From: an archaeon
GTDB lineage: Archaea; Nanobdellota; Nanobdellia; Woesearchaeales; WJKL01
Reading direction: 5' to 3'
Assembly: GCA_020056025.1 (NCBI GenBank)
Contig: JAGVIO010000092.1
Span: forward strand, 1 to 7,451
DNA: 7,451 bases
Positions 1 through 5,331 of this stretch are shown here, piece after piece (position 1 is the stretch's first letter; every line of letters begins with the position of its first letter). The position numbers were made by a program, and so were the translations under genes. The notes below the pieces were generated by a model. The model searched no databases. It saw nothing but the letters and a program-made list of their open reading frames with translations, and was not told the origin of the DNA.

Positions 1-83
1 TCAAGAGGCGAGCTTATGGCTTTGTAGATTTAGCATATTTTATGCTAAAAATATGCCAAAGTTCAATGCACAGGCTTGCCTAA
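1..83 (+). CDS. ISL3-family-like transposase, C-terminal end only (partial)
   Basis: Reading from base 3, the frame stays open to a TAA at 81-83 and encodes a 26-residue tail that begins KRRAYGFVDLAYFMLKIC. A basic stretch followed by AYGF and an aromatic/Leu-Lys pattern close to the stop resembles the C-termini of ISL3-family (DDE) transposases, which I recognise from general knowledge rather than alignment. Support comes from context: the stop codon touches a sequence that reads as an ISL3-type terminal inverted repeat (82-98), the usual layout at the right end of such elements. The catalytic core lies outside the window, so intactness cannot be judged. Another frame gives a different short tail ending at 27 and a third stays open past 131; both are less convincing. 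Moderate confidence. Confidence 0.5.
   Translation, partial: KRRAYGFVDLAYFMLKICQSSMHRLA
29..49. repeat. Perfect 9-bp inverted repeat with 3-base loop
   Basis: TTTAGCATA (29-37) and TATGCTAAA (41-49) are exact reverse complements separated by TTT. The repeat falls inside the proposed transposase tail. It has no T-run after it on the plus strand, so it does not look like a terminator. It may be chance in AT-rich coding sequence, a subterminal structure of the element, or a small hairpin in the mRNA. Confidence 0.4.
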
Positions 84-98
84 AATGGGAGAAGAGCC
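82..98 (+). repeat. Candidate right terminal inverted repeat (IRR)
   Basis: The segment AAAATGGGAGAAGAGCC is the probable outer end of the element. Its complement begins GGCTCTT, as in ISL3-type ends. It overlaps the transposase stop codon by two bases. The matching left repeat would be needed to confirm it. Confidence 0.45.
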
Positions 99-106
99 AA
101 TTAACT
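99..106. repeat. Candidate 8-bp target-site duplication next to the IS end
   Basis: AATTAACT lies immediately outside the proposed IS end. ISL3 elements typically duplicate 8 bp of AT-rich target. Only one copy is visible, so this is a prediction: the same eight bases should flank the left end of the element. Confidence 0.25.
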
Positions 107-141
107 AAAATTAAAAAAAAGAAAAACAGCCTTAGGCTGTT
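107..141 (-). terminator. Hairpin plus T-tract terminator of the secreted coiled-coil gene
   Basis: AACAGCC (125-131) and GGCTGTT (135-141) form a perfect 7-bp stem. On the minus strand the three loop bases are the TAA stop codon of the gene at 132-1814. The 3' arm runs directly into T-runs of 5, 8 and 4 (122-126, 113-120 and 107-110). Archaeal termination depends mainly on T-rich tracts, so the T-runs alone would be expected to stop transcription; the hairpin could also protect the mRNA 3' end. Confidence 0.7.
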
Positions 142-1814
142 GTTCCATCTGTTGAAGCAGTTGTGCTAGTTGCTTCTGTTGTGCTTGTTGTAGTCTCAGC
201 TGCAGGCGTTGTTTCTGTAGCAGTTGTTGTCTCAGCTGTAACAGTTGATTCAACAGGCGTTGCCTCTACTGGAACGGTTTCTGTTGAAGCTGCAATTGGA
301 GCTTCAGCAGTTGCCTGTGCAACAGCTGTCTCTTCTGCCTGGACTTCAGCAGTGTCTTCTATTTCAGCCTGCATTCCGGCATTTTTCAATTCCTTGAATA
401 TCTGCTGCTGCAGCTTCTGCGCTTCCTTCAAGTCAGCATGCGCTTTCTTCATCGCCTCATTTCCTGCTTTCAGTTTTGAATCATCTGCTGCGTCTTTTGC
501 TGCCTTGAAACTGTCAACAGCAGTCTGGTAATTGCTCTTTGCGCTGTCAAGCTTTGCATGGAATTCGTCAACAAGAGTCTGCACTTTTGTTGTGTCTTTT
601 CCTTTCTCAGCCATCTTCACAAGGACATTGTCAAGCCTTGTTGAAAGCTGCTCTGACTTCACGATTATTCCGCCAATCCTTGCATTGACAACACGCAAAG
701 CTGCCTTTACAACAACTCCTTTTGTCTCAGCCCAAACCTTTCTTATTGTCTTTGCAACAGCCTTGTACTCATCCTTTGTGCTGTCTGCTGTTAAAGCCTC
801 TGCCTTTGCTTTTGCATCCTCTACTTCAGCTATTCTTGCATCGACCTTTTCAGTCAGTGTCTTGGCTTCTTCCTCTGTCAGGTCCTCTGATTCAGCGATC
901 TTCTGCTTGATCTTGTTCAATTGCTCAAGAACCATTCCAGCTGCATTGATAAGGAATTCTTTTGTGCCTTCTTTTATCTGCTCTTCAAGCTGCTGGCACT
1001 CTTCTGATTCAGAATCCTTGCAGTCTTTCAGCTTCTCTTTTGCATCATTGAACTTCTGCTTTGCTTTTCCATAATTATCTTTTGCCTGCTGGAAATTCTC
1101 TTTTGCCTTTGCGTATTTGTCCTTTGCTTCTTTCAGCTCTTCTTTTGTCTGCAATCTTGCCTTCAGGCCTTTTTCCTTGAATTCAGAAAAGCCTTTCTCT
1201 TTCAGTAAATCCTTAAACTCTTCAGCTTTTGCTTCCCTTCTCTCTTCAAGCTTCTGCAGCCTTGTAGCGTCTTTCTCAGAAAGTTTTTCAACAAGTTTCA
1301 CTCTTTTCTGCAGCTTTTCTTCGCATACAGAAGCATCCTTGCCAAGCTCTTTGCAGTTCTCAACTGCATTCATCAGCCTTTCTTTCTGGAATGCTCTGAA
1401 GTCCCCTGTTGCCAATTTCTCTTTGACCTGTTCCCTCACTTCCTGCCTGACTTCTTTCTTTACTTCAGCCTTTACTGCTTTCGCAACACCAGGCCTGCAC
1501 TCGCTCAGGCATGCAATGCTTGCTTTGCCCATAGTAGAGCCTGCTGCTCTTTTGTCATCAACACAGCTCACAAAACAGGATGTTTTCTTTACAGATTCAT
1601 CCGATGTCTCTGTTGCTTCGCTTGCTTCTGTTAAAACTGTTTCTGTACTTCCTTCTGTTGTTGCACTCTCTCCGCCAGACTCTGCTGAATTTGTTTCAGC
1701 AGTTGCTTCATTGGTTTCAGGTTCAGCTGTTCCAGCGCCGTCTTCTGCAAATGCAAAAGGTACTATGCTGAAAACAAACATCGCCAAAACCAATAATGAC
1801 ATAATCTTTTTCAT
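132..1814 (-). CDS. Secreted Thr/Glu-rich, coiled-coil, cysteine-paired protein (560 aa)
   Basis: I do not recognise a family. The N-terminus is a clear signal peptide: MKK, a hydrophobic stretch from about residue 4 to 23, and an AFA cleavage site before ED. Residues 24-75 are a Thr/Glu/Ser/Ala-rich linker. About 110-480 is highly charged and predicted helical, with strict heptads at 234-262 (Tyr/Phe/Leu at one position, Ala three residues later). Residues 485-560 form a Thr/Ala/Glu/Pro tail that could be O-glycosylated. All eight cysteines fall in close pairs: C80/C84, C102/C106, C154/C164 and C265/C273, consistent with disulfide-pinned helical hairpins outside the cell. There is no C-terminal membrane anchor or sorting signal. 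The start is supported by a GGAGG ribosome site 7 bases upstream and by the signal peptide beginning there. It is divergent from a membrane regulator that may control it. A structural surface or stalk-like role is only a guess. Confidence 0.85.
   Translation of the reverse strand: MKKIMSLLVLAMFVFSIVPFAFAEDGAGTAEPETNEATAETNSAESGGESATTEGSTETVLTEASEATETSDESVKKTSCFVSCVDDKRAAGSTMGKASIACLSECRPGVAKAVKAEVKKEVRQEVREQVKEKLATGDFRAFQKERLMNAVENCKELGKDASVCEEKLQKRVKLVEKLSEKDATRLQKLEERREAKAEEFKDLLKEKGFSEFKEKGLKARLQTKEELKEAKDKYAKAKENFQQAKDNYGKAKQKFNDAKEKLKDCKDSESEECQQLEEQIKEGTKEFLINAAGMVLEQLNKIKQKIAESEDLTEEEAKTLTEKVDARIAEVEDAKAKAEALTADSTKDEYKAVAKTIRKVWAETKGVVVKAALRVVNARIGGIIVKSEQLSTRLDNVLVKMAEKGKDTTKVQTLVDEFHAKLDSAKSNYQTAVDSFKAAKDAADDSKLKAGNEAMKKAHADLKEAQKLQQQIFKELKNAGMQAEIEDTAEVQAEETAVAQATAEAPIAASTETVPVEATPVESTVTAETTTATETTPAAETTTSTTEATSTTASTDGTTA
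1029..1115 (-). repeat. Aromatic/alanine heptad repeats in the coiled-coil protein
   Basis: Four consecutive seven-residue units (residues 234-261) share the pattern aromatic-x-x-Ala-Lys-x-x, with Y234, F241, Y248 and F255 at the first position and A237, A244, A251 and A258 at the fourth; L262 opens a fifth. At DNA level this is a degenerate 21-bp period. It suggests internal duplication or strong selection for a regular amphipathic helix. Confidence 0.7.
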
Positions 1815-1818
1815 TTTT

Positions 1819-1826
1819 CTCCCTCC
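1819..1826 (-). promoter_or_regulatory. Strong Shine-Dalgarno for the secreted coiled-coil gene
   Basis: The minus strand reads GGAGGGAG before four A residues and the ATG. The GGAGG core (1822-1826) is 7 bases from the start codon, so this gene is expected to have a leadered transcript, unlike the divergent gene. Confidence 0.75.
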
Positions 1827-1897
1827 ATTTTTGGATTTGTTTTTGATTATTATTGTGCACTTCTGCTTTTGTGCTAGTAATTCTATGATTAATATTG

Positions 1898-1905
1898 CTT
1901 ATAAA
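1898..1905 (-). promoter_or_regulatory. TATA-like box for the secreted coiled-coil gene
   Basis: On the minus strand TTTATAAG is centred about 88 bases from the start codon. Transcription would be expected to begin about 25 bases downstream, near 1875, giving a leader of roughly 60 nt that contains the GGAGG site. The box is nearly symmetrical, so orientation is inferred from the gene it precedes. Confidence 0.5.
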
Positions 1906-1951
1906 TACACTTTCTTTGGTGAAAATTTTAAACTTAAAAAAAAGCTTTAAA

Positions 1952-1994
1952 ACTTTACAAAGCATTATTTTTGCGAATAACACTTTACAAAGCA
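1952..1994. promoter_or_regulatory. Two 13-bp direct repeats 30 bp apart, candidate operator
   Basis: ACTTTACAAAGCA occurs at 1952-1964 and again, identically, at 1982-1994. Each copy contains the dyad CTTT-AC-AAAG, the kind of half-site symmetry a dimeric winged-helix protein can bind. A 30-bp period is close to three helical turns, so both copies lie on about the same DNA face. They sit between the two outward-facing TATA-like boxes (1898-1905 and 2028-2037), where one bound regulator could act on both genes. The left copy follows a further palindrome, AAAGCTTT (1941-1948). The obvious candidate binder is the regulator encoded at 2060-2767; this is inference. Confidence 0.5.
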
Positions 1995-2027
1995 AAAATA
2001 AGCCTCGTTTGGCAAAAAGTAGCAATA

Positions 2028-2037
2028 TTTTTAAATA
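2028..2037 (+). promoter_or_regulatory. TATA-like box of the membrane regulator gene (leaderless)
   Basis: TTTTTAAATA is centred about 27 bases before the ATG at 2060. An archaeal start site 25-27 bases downstream would coincide with the start codon. There is no purine-rich ribosome site just before the ATG (the preceding bases are AATGCTAAAAT). Both facts point to a leaderless mRNA. Confidence 0.6.
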
Positions 2038-2059
2038 AAGCCAGAATAAATGCTAAAAT

Positions 2060-2767
2060 ATGAATAGAAAACTAGCTTTGCATTTATGCCTGAATTTAGC
2101 ATTGATTTTGTTAGTCTGCAACACGGTTTTTGCAGCAACAATCCATGGAAGCATTTATGATCTATATTTGCAGAAACAGGGAAATGTGGTTGTTACAATC
2201 GACTCTACTCCAAGGCAGACAGAAGTCGCTAAAGATGGAGATTACAGTTTTAGCCTGCCTGCAGGCGAATATTCAATTGAAGCAAAAGAGATGGATGGCA
2301 ATGAAACAAAGAGCTATGCTTCACAGAACATCTCTGTCAAGGAAGAAGGCGATTATATTATTGACCTTATCCTGTTTCCTAGATTTGAAGAGAATGATAT
2401 TATTCAAGAAGCAGAAAGCATAAATGTTGATGAAAGCCAGATTGGATTGCAGCCAAACTGGCCAATGATAATAATTGAATTAATAGGAATATTATTGCTA
2501 ATAGCATTTTTTGTTATAATCCTGTACAAACTTTCAAGGCATAAGAAAGAGATTGAAGAAAAAGTTCAGCATGCCTCTGTTGATGAAGAAAGCAAAAAGA
2601 TAATTGCTTTCGTAAAAGATCAGGGGGGCAGGACAACACAGAAAGAGATCAGGAAGCATTTCCCATCATCTGAAGCAAAGATTTCTTTGGTAATCACAGA
2701 ATTAGAGCATAAAGGAGTATTGGAAAAGATAAAAAAAGGAAGAGGAAATGTTATTGTTCTCAAGTGA
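2060..2767 (+). CDS. Membrane-anchored winged-helix regulator with exported beta-sandwich domain
   Basis: The domain order is visible in the sequence. Residues 1-25 form a signal peptide ending VFA. About 26-107 resembles a carboxypeptidase-regulatory-like/PEGA-type beta-sandwich, with G-x-I near the start and then DGDYSFSLPAGEYSI. Residues 135-156 form a membrane helix, followed by the basic stop-transfer KLSRHKK. About 175-235 form a winged helix-turn-helix (TQKEIRKHF, the recognition-like helix EAKISLVITELEHKGV, then the wing KIKKGRGN). The expected topology is sensor outside and DNA-binding domain inside, like the archaeal membrane-associated regulators grouped under COG2512. It probably senses an extracellular or envelope signal and binds DNA from the membrane. 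The target is unknown; the divergent secreted protein and its own promoter are the natural candidates. Its end overlaps the end of the convergent acpS by 8 bp. Confidence 0.8.
   Translation: MNRKLALHLCLNLALILLVCNTVFAATIHGSIYDLYLQKQGNVVVTIDSTPRQTEVAKDGDYSFSLPAGEYSIEAKEMDGNETKSYASQNISVKEEGDYIIDLILFPRFEENDIIQEAESINVDESQIGLQPNWPMIIIELIGILLLIAFFVIILYKLSRHKKEIEEKVQHASVDEESKKIIAFVKDQGGRTTQKEIRKHFPSSEAKISLVITELEHKGVLEKIKKGRGNVIVLK
2724..2737 (-). terminator. T-rich tract, possible terminator of the five-gene operon
   Basis: About 23 bases after the acpS stop, the minus strand has a run of seven T (2731-2737) and then, after ATC, four T (2724-2727). T-rich tracts are sufficient for archaeal RNA polymerase termination. 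The site lies inside the 3' end of the convergent regulator gene, where it encodes Lys-rich residues, so the tract could simply reflect coding. No hairpin precedes it. Confidence 0.3.
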
Positions 2768-3098
2768 GCATATTAATCACAACTGCAATAGCATACTCTC
2801 CGTCATGGCTTATGCTAACATCCCCTTGAAAGCAGTGCTTTGTGCAGATGACTGGTTTTCCATTTTTATCTTTGCTTATCTCAAAATCAAGCCAATTGCT
2901 TTTTGGAAAAATCTTTCTGCAGCATTCCTTTGCAGCAAACATGCCTGCTAAATGCAATGAATCCTTGTTCTTAAGCTCAGATACATGGAATATCTTTCGC
3001 AGCGCAAAATCATCAATTTCTTTGAACCTTGATACACGAACTATGTCTGTTCCTACCTTCATAATGCCCCGATTCATAATGCTCCTACTATTGTTCAT
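2760..3098 (-). CDS. acpS: Holo-[acyl-carrier-protein] synthase
   Basis: The enzyme transfers 4'-phosphopantetheine from CoA to the conserved serine of a carrier protein. Family hallmarks are present: GTDIV near the N-terminus with the metal-binding Asp (D18), LAGMFAAKE with the catalytic Glu (E58), and VSISHDGEYAIAV near the C-terminus. At 112 residues, or 100 from the third Met, it is slightly shorter than typical AcpS because the stretch between D18 and E58 is shortened. Three starts are possible. M1 (3098) overlaps the upstream stop as ATGA. M8 (3077) follows GGAGC. M13 (3062) fits the family N-terminus best (MKVGTDIV) and follows GGGGC. The neighbour upstream contains the carrier domain that is its likely substrate, so the two are probably co-translated partners. 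It ends in an 8-bp convergent overlap with the regulator gene. Confidence 0.9.
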   Translation of the reverse strand: MNNSRSIMNRGIMKVGTDIVRVSRFKEIDDFALRKIFHVSELKNKDSLHLAGMFAAKECCRKIFPKSNWLDFEISKDKNGKPVICTKHCFQGDVSISHDGEYAIAVVINMLT

Positions 3099-5290
3099 AA
3101 TGATCTTACTCTTTTCTCAATCAGTTCAGTTGCTTTAAAATAAGATACTTTTCCTGTCTTGAACTGCTCTCCTGTTTTTACCTCAACATGCCTGAATTTC
3201 GGAACAAACTTATTGTAAGGCAATATCTTATACAGGCCCTCTGTCTTGACAGGCAATATCTCTGCATCAGTATTTACAGCCAAAAACCCTATGCCTTCTT
3301 TGAACTTATGCATTTTTCCGTCTGTTGTTCTGCCTCCTTCCGGAAAAATCATGATAGAATAGCCTTCATCAAGAAGATGTGCAGTAAACCTAAGGCTATT
3401 GTCTAAGCCAACTTCTCTGCCAAATGGATATGTATTCAAAAGATGCCTGATGAAAAATCCCCTTATTTTATGATACCTGCTTGTTGTGCCAACTCCAATT
3501 ATGTAAGGCAGAGCTGCAACAGCATATTTTGTTTTAACAGATGATGCAATGACAGGAACATCAAATGCAGAAACATGGTTTGCAGCAATAATGCCTTTGA
3601 ACTCTGTCTTGATATAATGAATCCTGCAGAAAATGCGCATGATAAGATTTGCTATTATTTCTCCTAAAAAATGCAGTTTTGGAAGCTTGAAATCATAGTA
3701 AGATATCTTCTTTCTTTTCTTTATCAGATTCTCCAGGCCTTTTGCAGTTGTTTTTGGAGTTATGTCTCTTTCATTCAGCTCAATGCCATACTGCTCTTCG
3801 ATCAAAGCAAGGATTTCCATTCTTTTCAGGCTGTCCATGCCAACAGATGCCAAAGGAACATTATGCCTTATGCTGGTCCTGAGCGCAGATTCAAGCAATG
3901 AATGCAATGGGTTTTTCTGTTTCAATATAGGATGCTCAACAGCTTTGCTGACTTCAAACTTTTTTATTTTTCCAGTGGGTGTTTTTGGAAATTGGCCATG
4001 CCATATGCTGAATGAAGCAATCCTTTGATGAGCTTCTAATTTTTTGTTCACTTCTTCAACAATCTTTTTAGGCTCGCCTTTTTCAATTATCAGTACAGCA
4101 TGTATATTGCCATTCTTCTCAATCACGCAGCTTTCTTTTACATATTTGTTCAGCTCTGTCTCAATATCAATCGGATAAGCCTTCAATCCTGACTTTGTTG
4201 CAATTATATCCTTGAGCCTGCCTTTGAAATACAGATATCCGTTTCTTATCTCGCCTATGTCTCCTGTCTTGAACCATTCTCCATCAAAAACCTCTTTTGT
4301 CTTTTCAGGCTTTTTGTAATATCCTTTCATCACATTCAGGCCTTTTGCCTGGATTTCATCATCCTTTATCCTTATCTCAACATTTTTCAAAGCCTTGCCA
4401 ATGCTGTATTTCTTTTTTCTGAAAGGAAGGTTTAAAGTAATCAATGGCGAGGTTTCTGTCAAGCCATATCCCTGCAGAAGCAAAGTTCTTCTGCTCCACC
4501 ATTTTTCAAGCTCTTTTGGCATGTCAGCTCCGCCAACTCCGATAATCCTGAATCTCCAGCCCAATAATCTTGCAAAGGATTTTCCCCTGAGCTCAACTGC
4601 TCTTTTCAGGCCTTCAAGGATTCCTGGGACAGCAATCATGATATTGATTTTCTTATACCTTATCAGGTCAATCAGCTCAGAATACCTTGAAGAATGCGGA
4701 TAAAGTATTGTTGAATTGTTTGAAAGCTGCAAAAATAATCCGACAGTCTGCTCAAGCATATGGCTTAATGGCAAGACGCTTATGCATTTTAACCTGAACC
4801 CAAAAGACTCTTTCAATGCCTTAACATTTGAATAGATATTTTCATGAGTCAGAACAACTCCCTTCGGAACACCGGTTGTTCCAGATGTATAGACAATCTC
4901 TGCAATATCCTCCTTAAAGGTTTCAGGAACAGAACCATTCTCTTTCAAATCTTTGATGATGTTTTCAAAATTGCCGAGCTCTGTAAAAATGAGCTTTGGC
5001 TTGACTTCATCTGCAATCCTTTTTCTTAATTGTGGAGATGTATGCAGATCCAATGGAACAACAATAATTCCTGACCTTAAGCAGGCAAGCATAAGTGCAA
5101 CATAAGCAACGCTGTTTGGCGCCTGGATAAGAATTTTGTCTCCTTTCTTGACTCTTTTTGTTTTCAGATAAGTCTCTGTCTTCAGCATTCTTTGCTTTAA
5201 TTCAAGATATGCCACAGGATATGTCCTATAGCCTTTTCTCTCGAGAAAAGCTGTTTTTCCGTTAAAAGGAATCAAGTCAACTATATTCAT
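3095..5290 (-). CDS. Trifunctional acyl-AMP ligase / acyl carrier / PlsC-type acyltransferase fusion
   Basis: Three domains are visible. (1) Residues 1-450, AMP-forming acyl ligase: YTSGTTGVPKG (134-144), GYGLTETSP (274-282), KTGDIG (341-346), GRLKDII (357-363) and the catalytic lysine K441 in PKTPTGKIKK. (2) About 460-525, acyl carrier domain: VGMDSLKRMEIL with phosphopantetheine serine S487. (3) About 560-725, PlsC/LPLAT acyltransferase: NHVSAFD (H572 and D577 of the HX4D motif), FPEGGR (649-654) and ILPVKTEG (678-685). A hydrophobic stretch at about 540-556 may hold the last domain on the membrane. All key residues are intact. The predicted cycle is ATP activation of a carboxylic acid, loading onto S487 and transfer to a lipid or glycerol-phosphate-like acceptor. 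It resembles bacterial Aas in concept but has its own carrier domain inserted and the opposite domain order. The start is supported by GGAG 5 bases upstream. AcpS follows with a 4-base overlap. The substrate is unknown. Confidence 0.9.
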   Translation of the reverse strand: MNIVDLIPFNGKTAFLERKGYRTYPVAYLELKQRMLKTETYLKTKRVKKGDKILIQAPNSVAYVALMLACLRSGIIVVPLDLHTSPQLRKRIADEVKPKLIFTELGNFENIIKDLKENGSVPETFKEDIAEIVYTSGTTGVPKGVVLTHENIYSNVKALKESFGFRLKCISVLPLSHMLEQTVGLFLQLSNNSTILYPHSSRYSELIDLIRYKKINIMIAVPGILEGLKRAVELRGKSFARLLGWRFRIIGVGGADMPKELEKWWSRRTLLLQGYGLTETSPLITLNLPFRKKKYSIGKALKNVEIRIKDDEIQAKGLNVMKGYYKKPEKTKEVFDGEWFKTGDIGEIRNGYLYFKGRLKDIIATKSGLKAYPIDIETELNKYVKESCVIEKNGNIHAVLIIEKGEPKKIVEEVNKKLEAHQRIASFSIWHGQFPKTPTGKIKKFEVSKAVEHPILKQKNPLHSLLESALRTSIRHNVPLASVGMDSLKRMEILALIEEQYGIELNERDITPKTTAKGLENLIKKRKKISYYDFKLPKLHFLGEIIANLIMRIFCRIHYIKTEFKGIIAANHVSAFDVPVIASSVKTKYAVAALPYIIGVGTTSRYHKIRGFFIRHLLNTYPFGREVGLDNSLRFTAHLLDEGYSIMIFPEGGRTTDGKMHKFKEGIGFLAVNTDAEILPVKTEGLYKILPYNKFVPKFRHVEVKTGEQFKTGKVSYFKATELIEKRVRSL

Positions 5291-5295
5291 GTTTG

Positions 5296-5299
5296 CTCC
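5296..5299 (-). promoter_or_regulatory. Ribosome binding site of the trifunctional fusion gene
   Basis: The minus strand reads GGAGCAAACATG, a GGAG core 5 bases before the start. It also overlaps an out-of-frame ATG (5299-5301) that would give only four codons before a TGA, so the downstream ATG at 5290 is the proper start. Confidence 0.6.
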
Positions 5300-5323
5300 A
5301 TGTTTATCTTCTATTAATTCTTG

Positions 5324-5331
5324 TATTTAAA
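5324..5331 (-). promoter_or_regulatory. Possible internal TATA-like box before the fusion gene
   Basis: TTTAAATA on the minus strand straddles the TAA stop of the small membrane protein gene and matches the core of the box at 2028-2037. A start about 25 bases downstream falls near 5302, leaving a leader of about 12 nt that just contains the GGAG site. This could let the fusion and acpS be transcribed separately from the three upstream genes. Confidence 0.35.

Larger units (their letters stand above)
1..98 (+). mobile_element. Right end of an insertion sequence (ISL3-like), rest outside window
   Basis: The end is defined by the transposase tail (stop at 81-83) running straight into a terminal repeat that finishes with GAGCC at 94-98. 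Read inward on the opposite strand, the terminus starts GGCTCTTCTCCC, and GGCTCTT-type ends are characteristic of the ISL3 family. The element sits about 10 bp beyond the T-tract of the secreted-protein terminator, so it appears to have landed without disrupting the neighbouring gene. The left end cannot be seen, so the family assignment rests on the short tail and one repeat. Confidence 0.5.

Noticed and set aside
29..49. Inverted repeat as an intrinsic terminator
   Set aside because: The stem is AT-rich, no T-run follows on the plus strand, and it lies within the likely transposase reading frame.
2..172. Alternative open frame through the left edge and across the terminator
   Set aside because: It would run through the IS end, the T-tract and the hairpin into the antisense of the secreted gene, and its product looks random.
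163..1950. Long plus-strand open frames (163-531, 532-1074, 1117-1950) opposite the secreted protein gene
   Set aside because: They are Ser/Ala/Phe/Val-rich mirror images of the Glu/Lys/Ala-rich minus-strand gene, lack ribosome sites, and the minus frame has a signal peptide, heptads and a GGAGG site.
1723..2025. Minus-strand open frame of 100 codons across the divergent spacer
   Set aside because: It runs through both regulatory regions and into the secreted gene in another frame, with low-complexity Lys/Phe/Leu content and no recognisable domain.
3671..4703. Plus-strand open frames (3671-3901, 3762-4028, 4395-4703) opposite the trifunctional gene
   Set aside because: They are antisense to well-conserved catalytic and carrier motifs and show no domain of their own.
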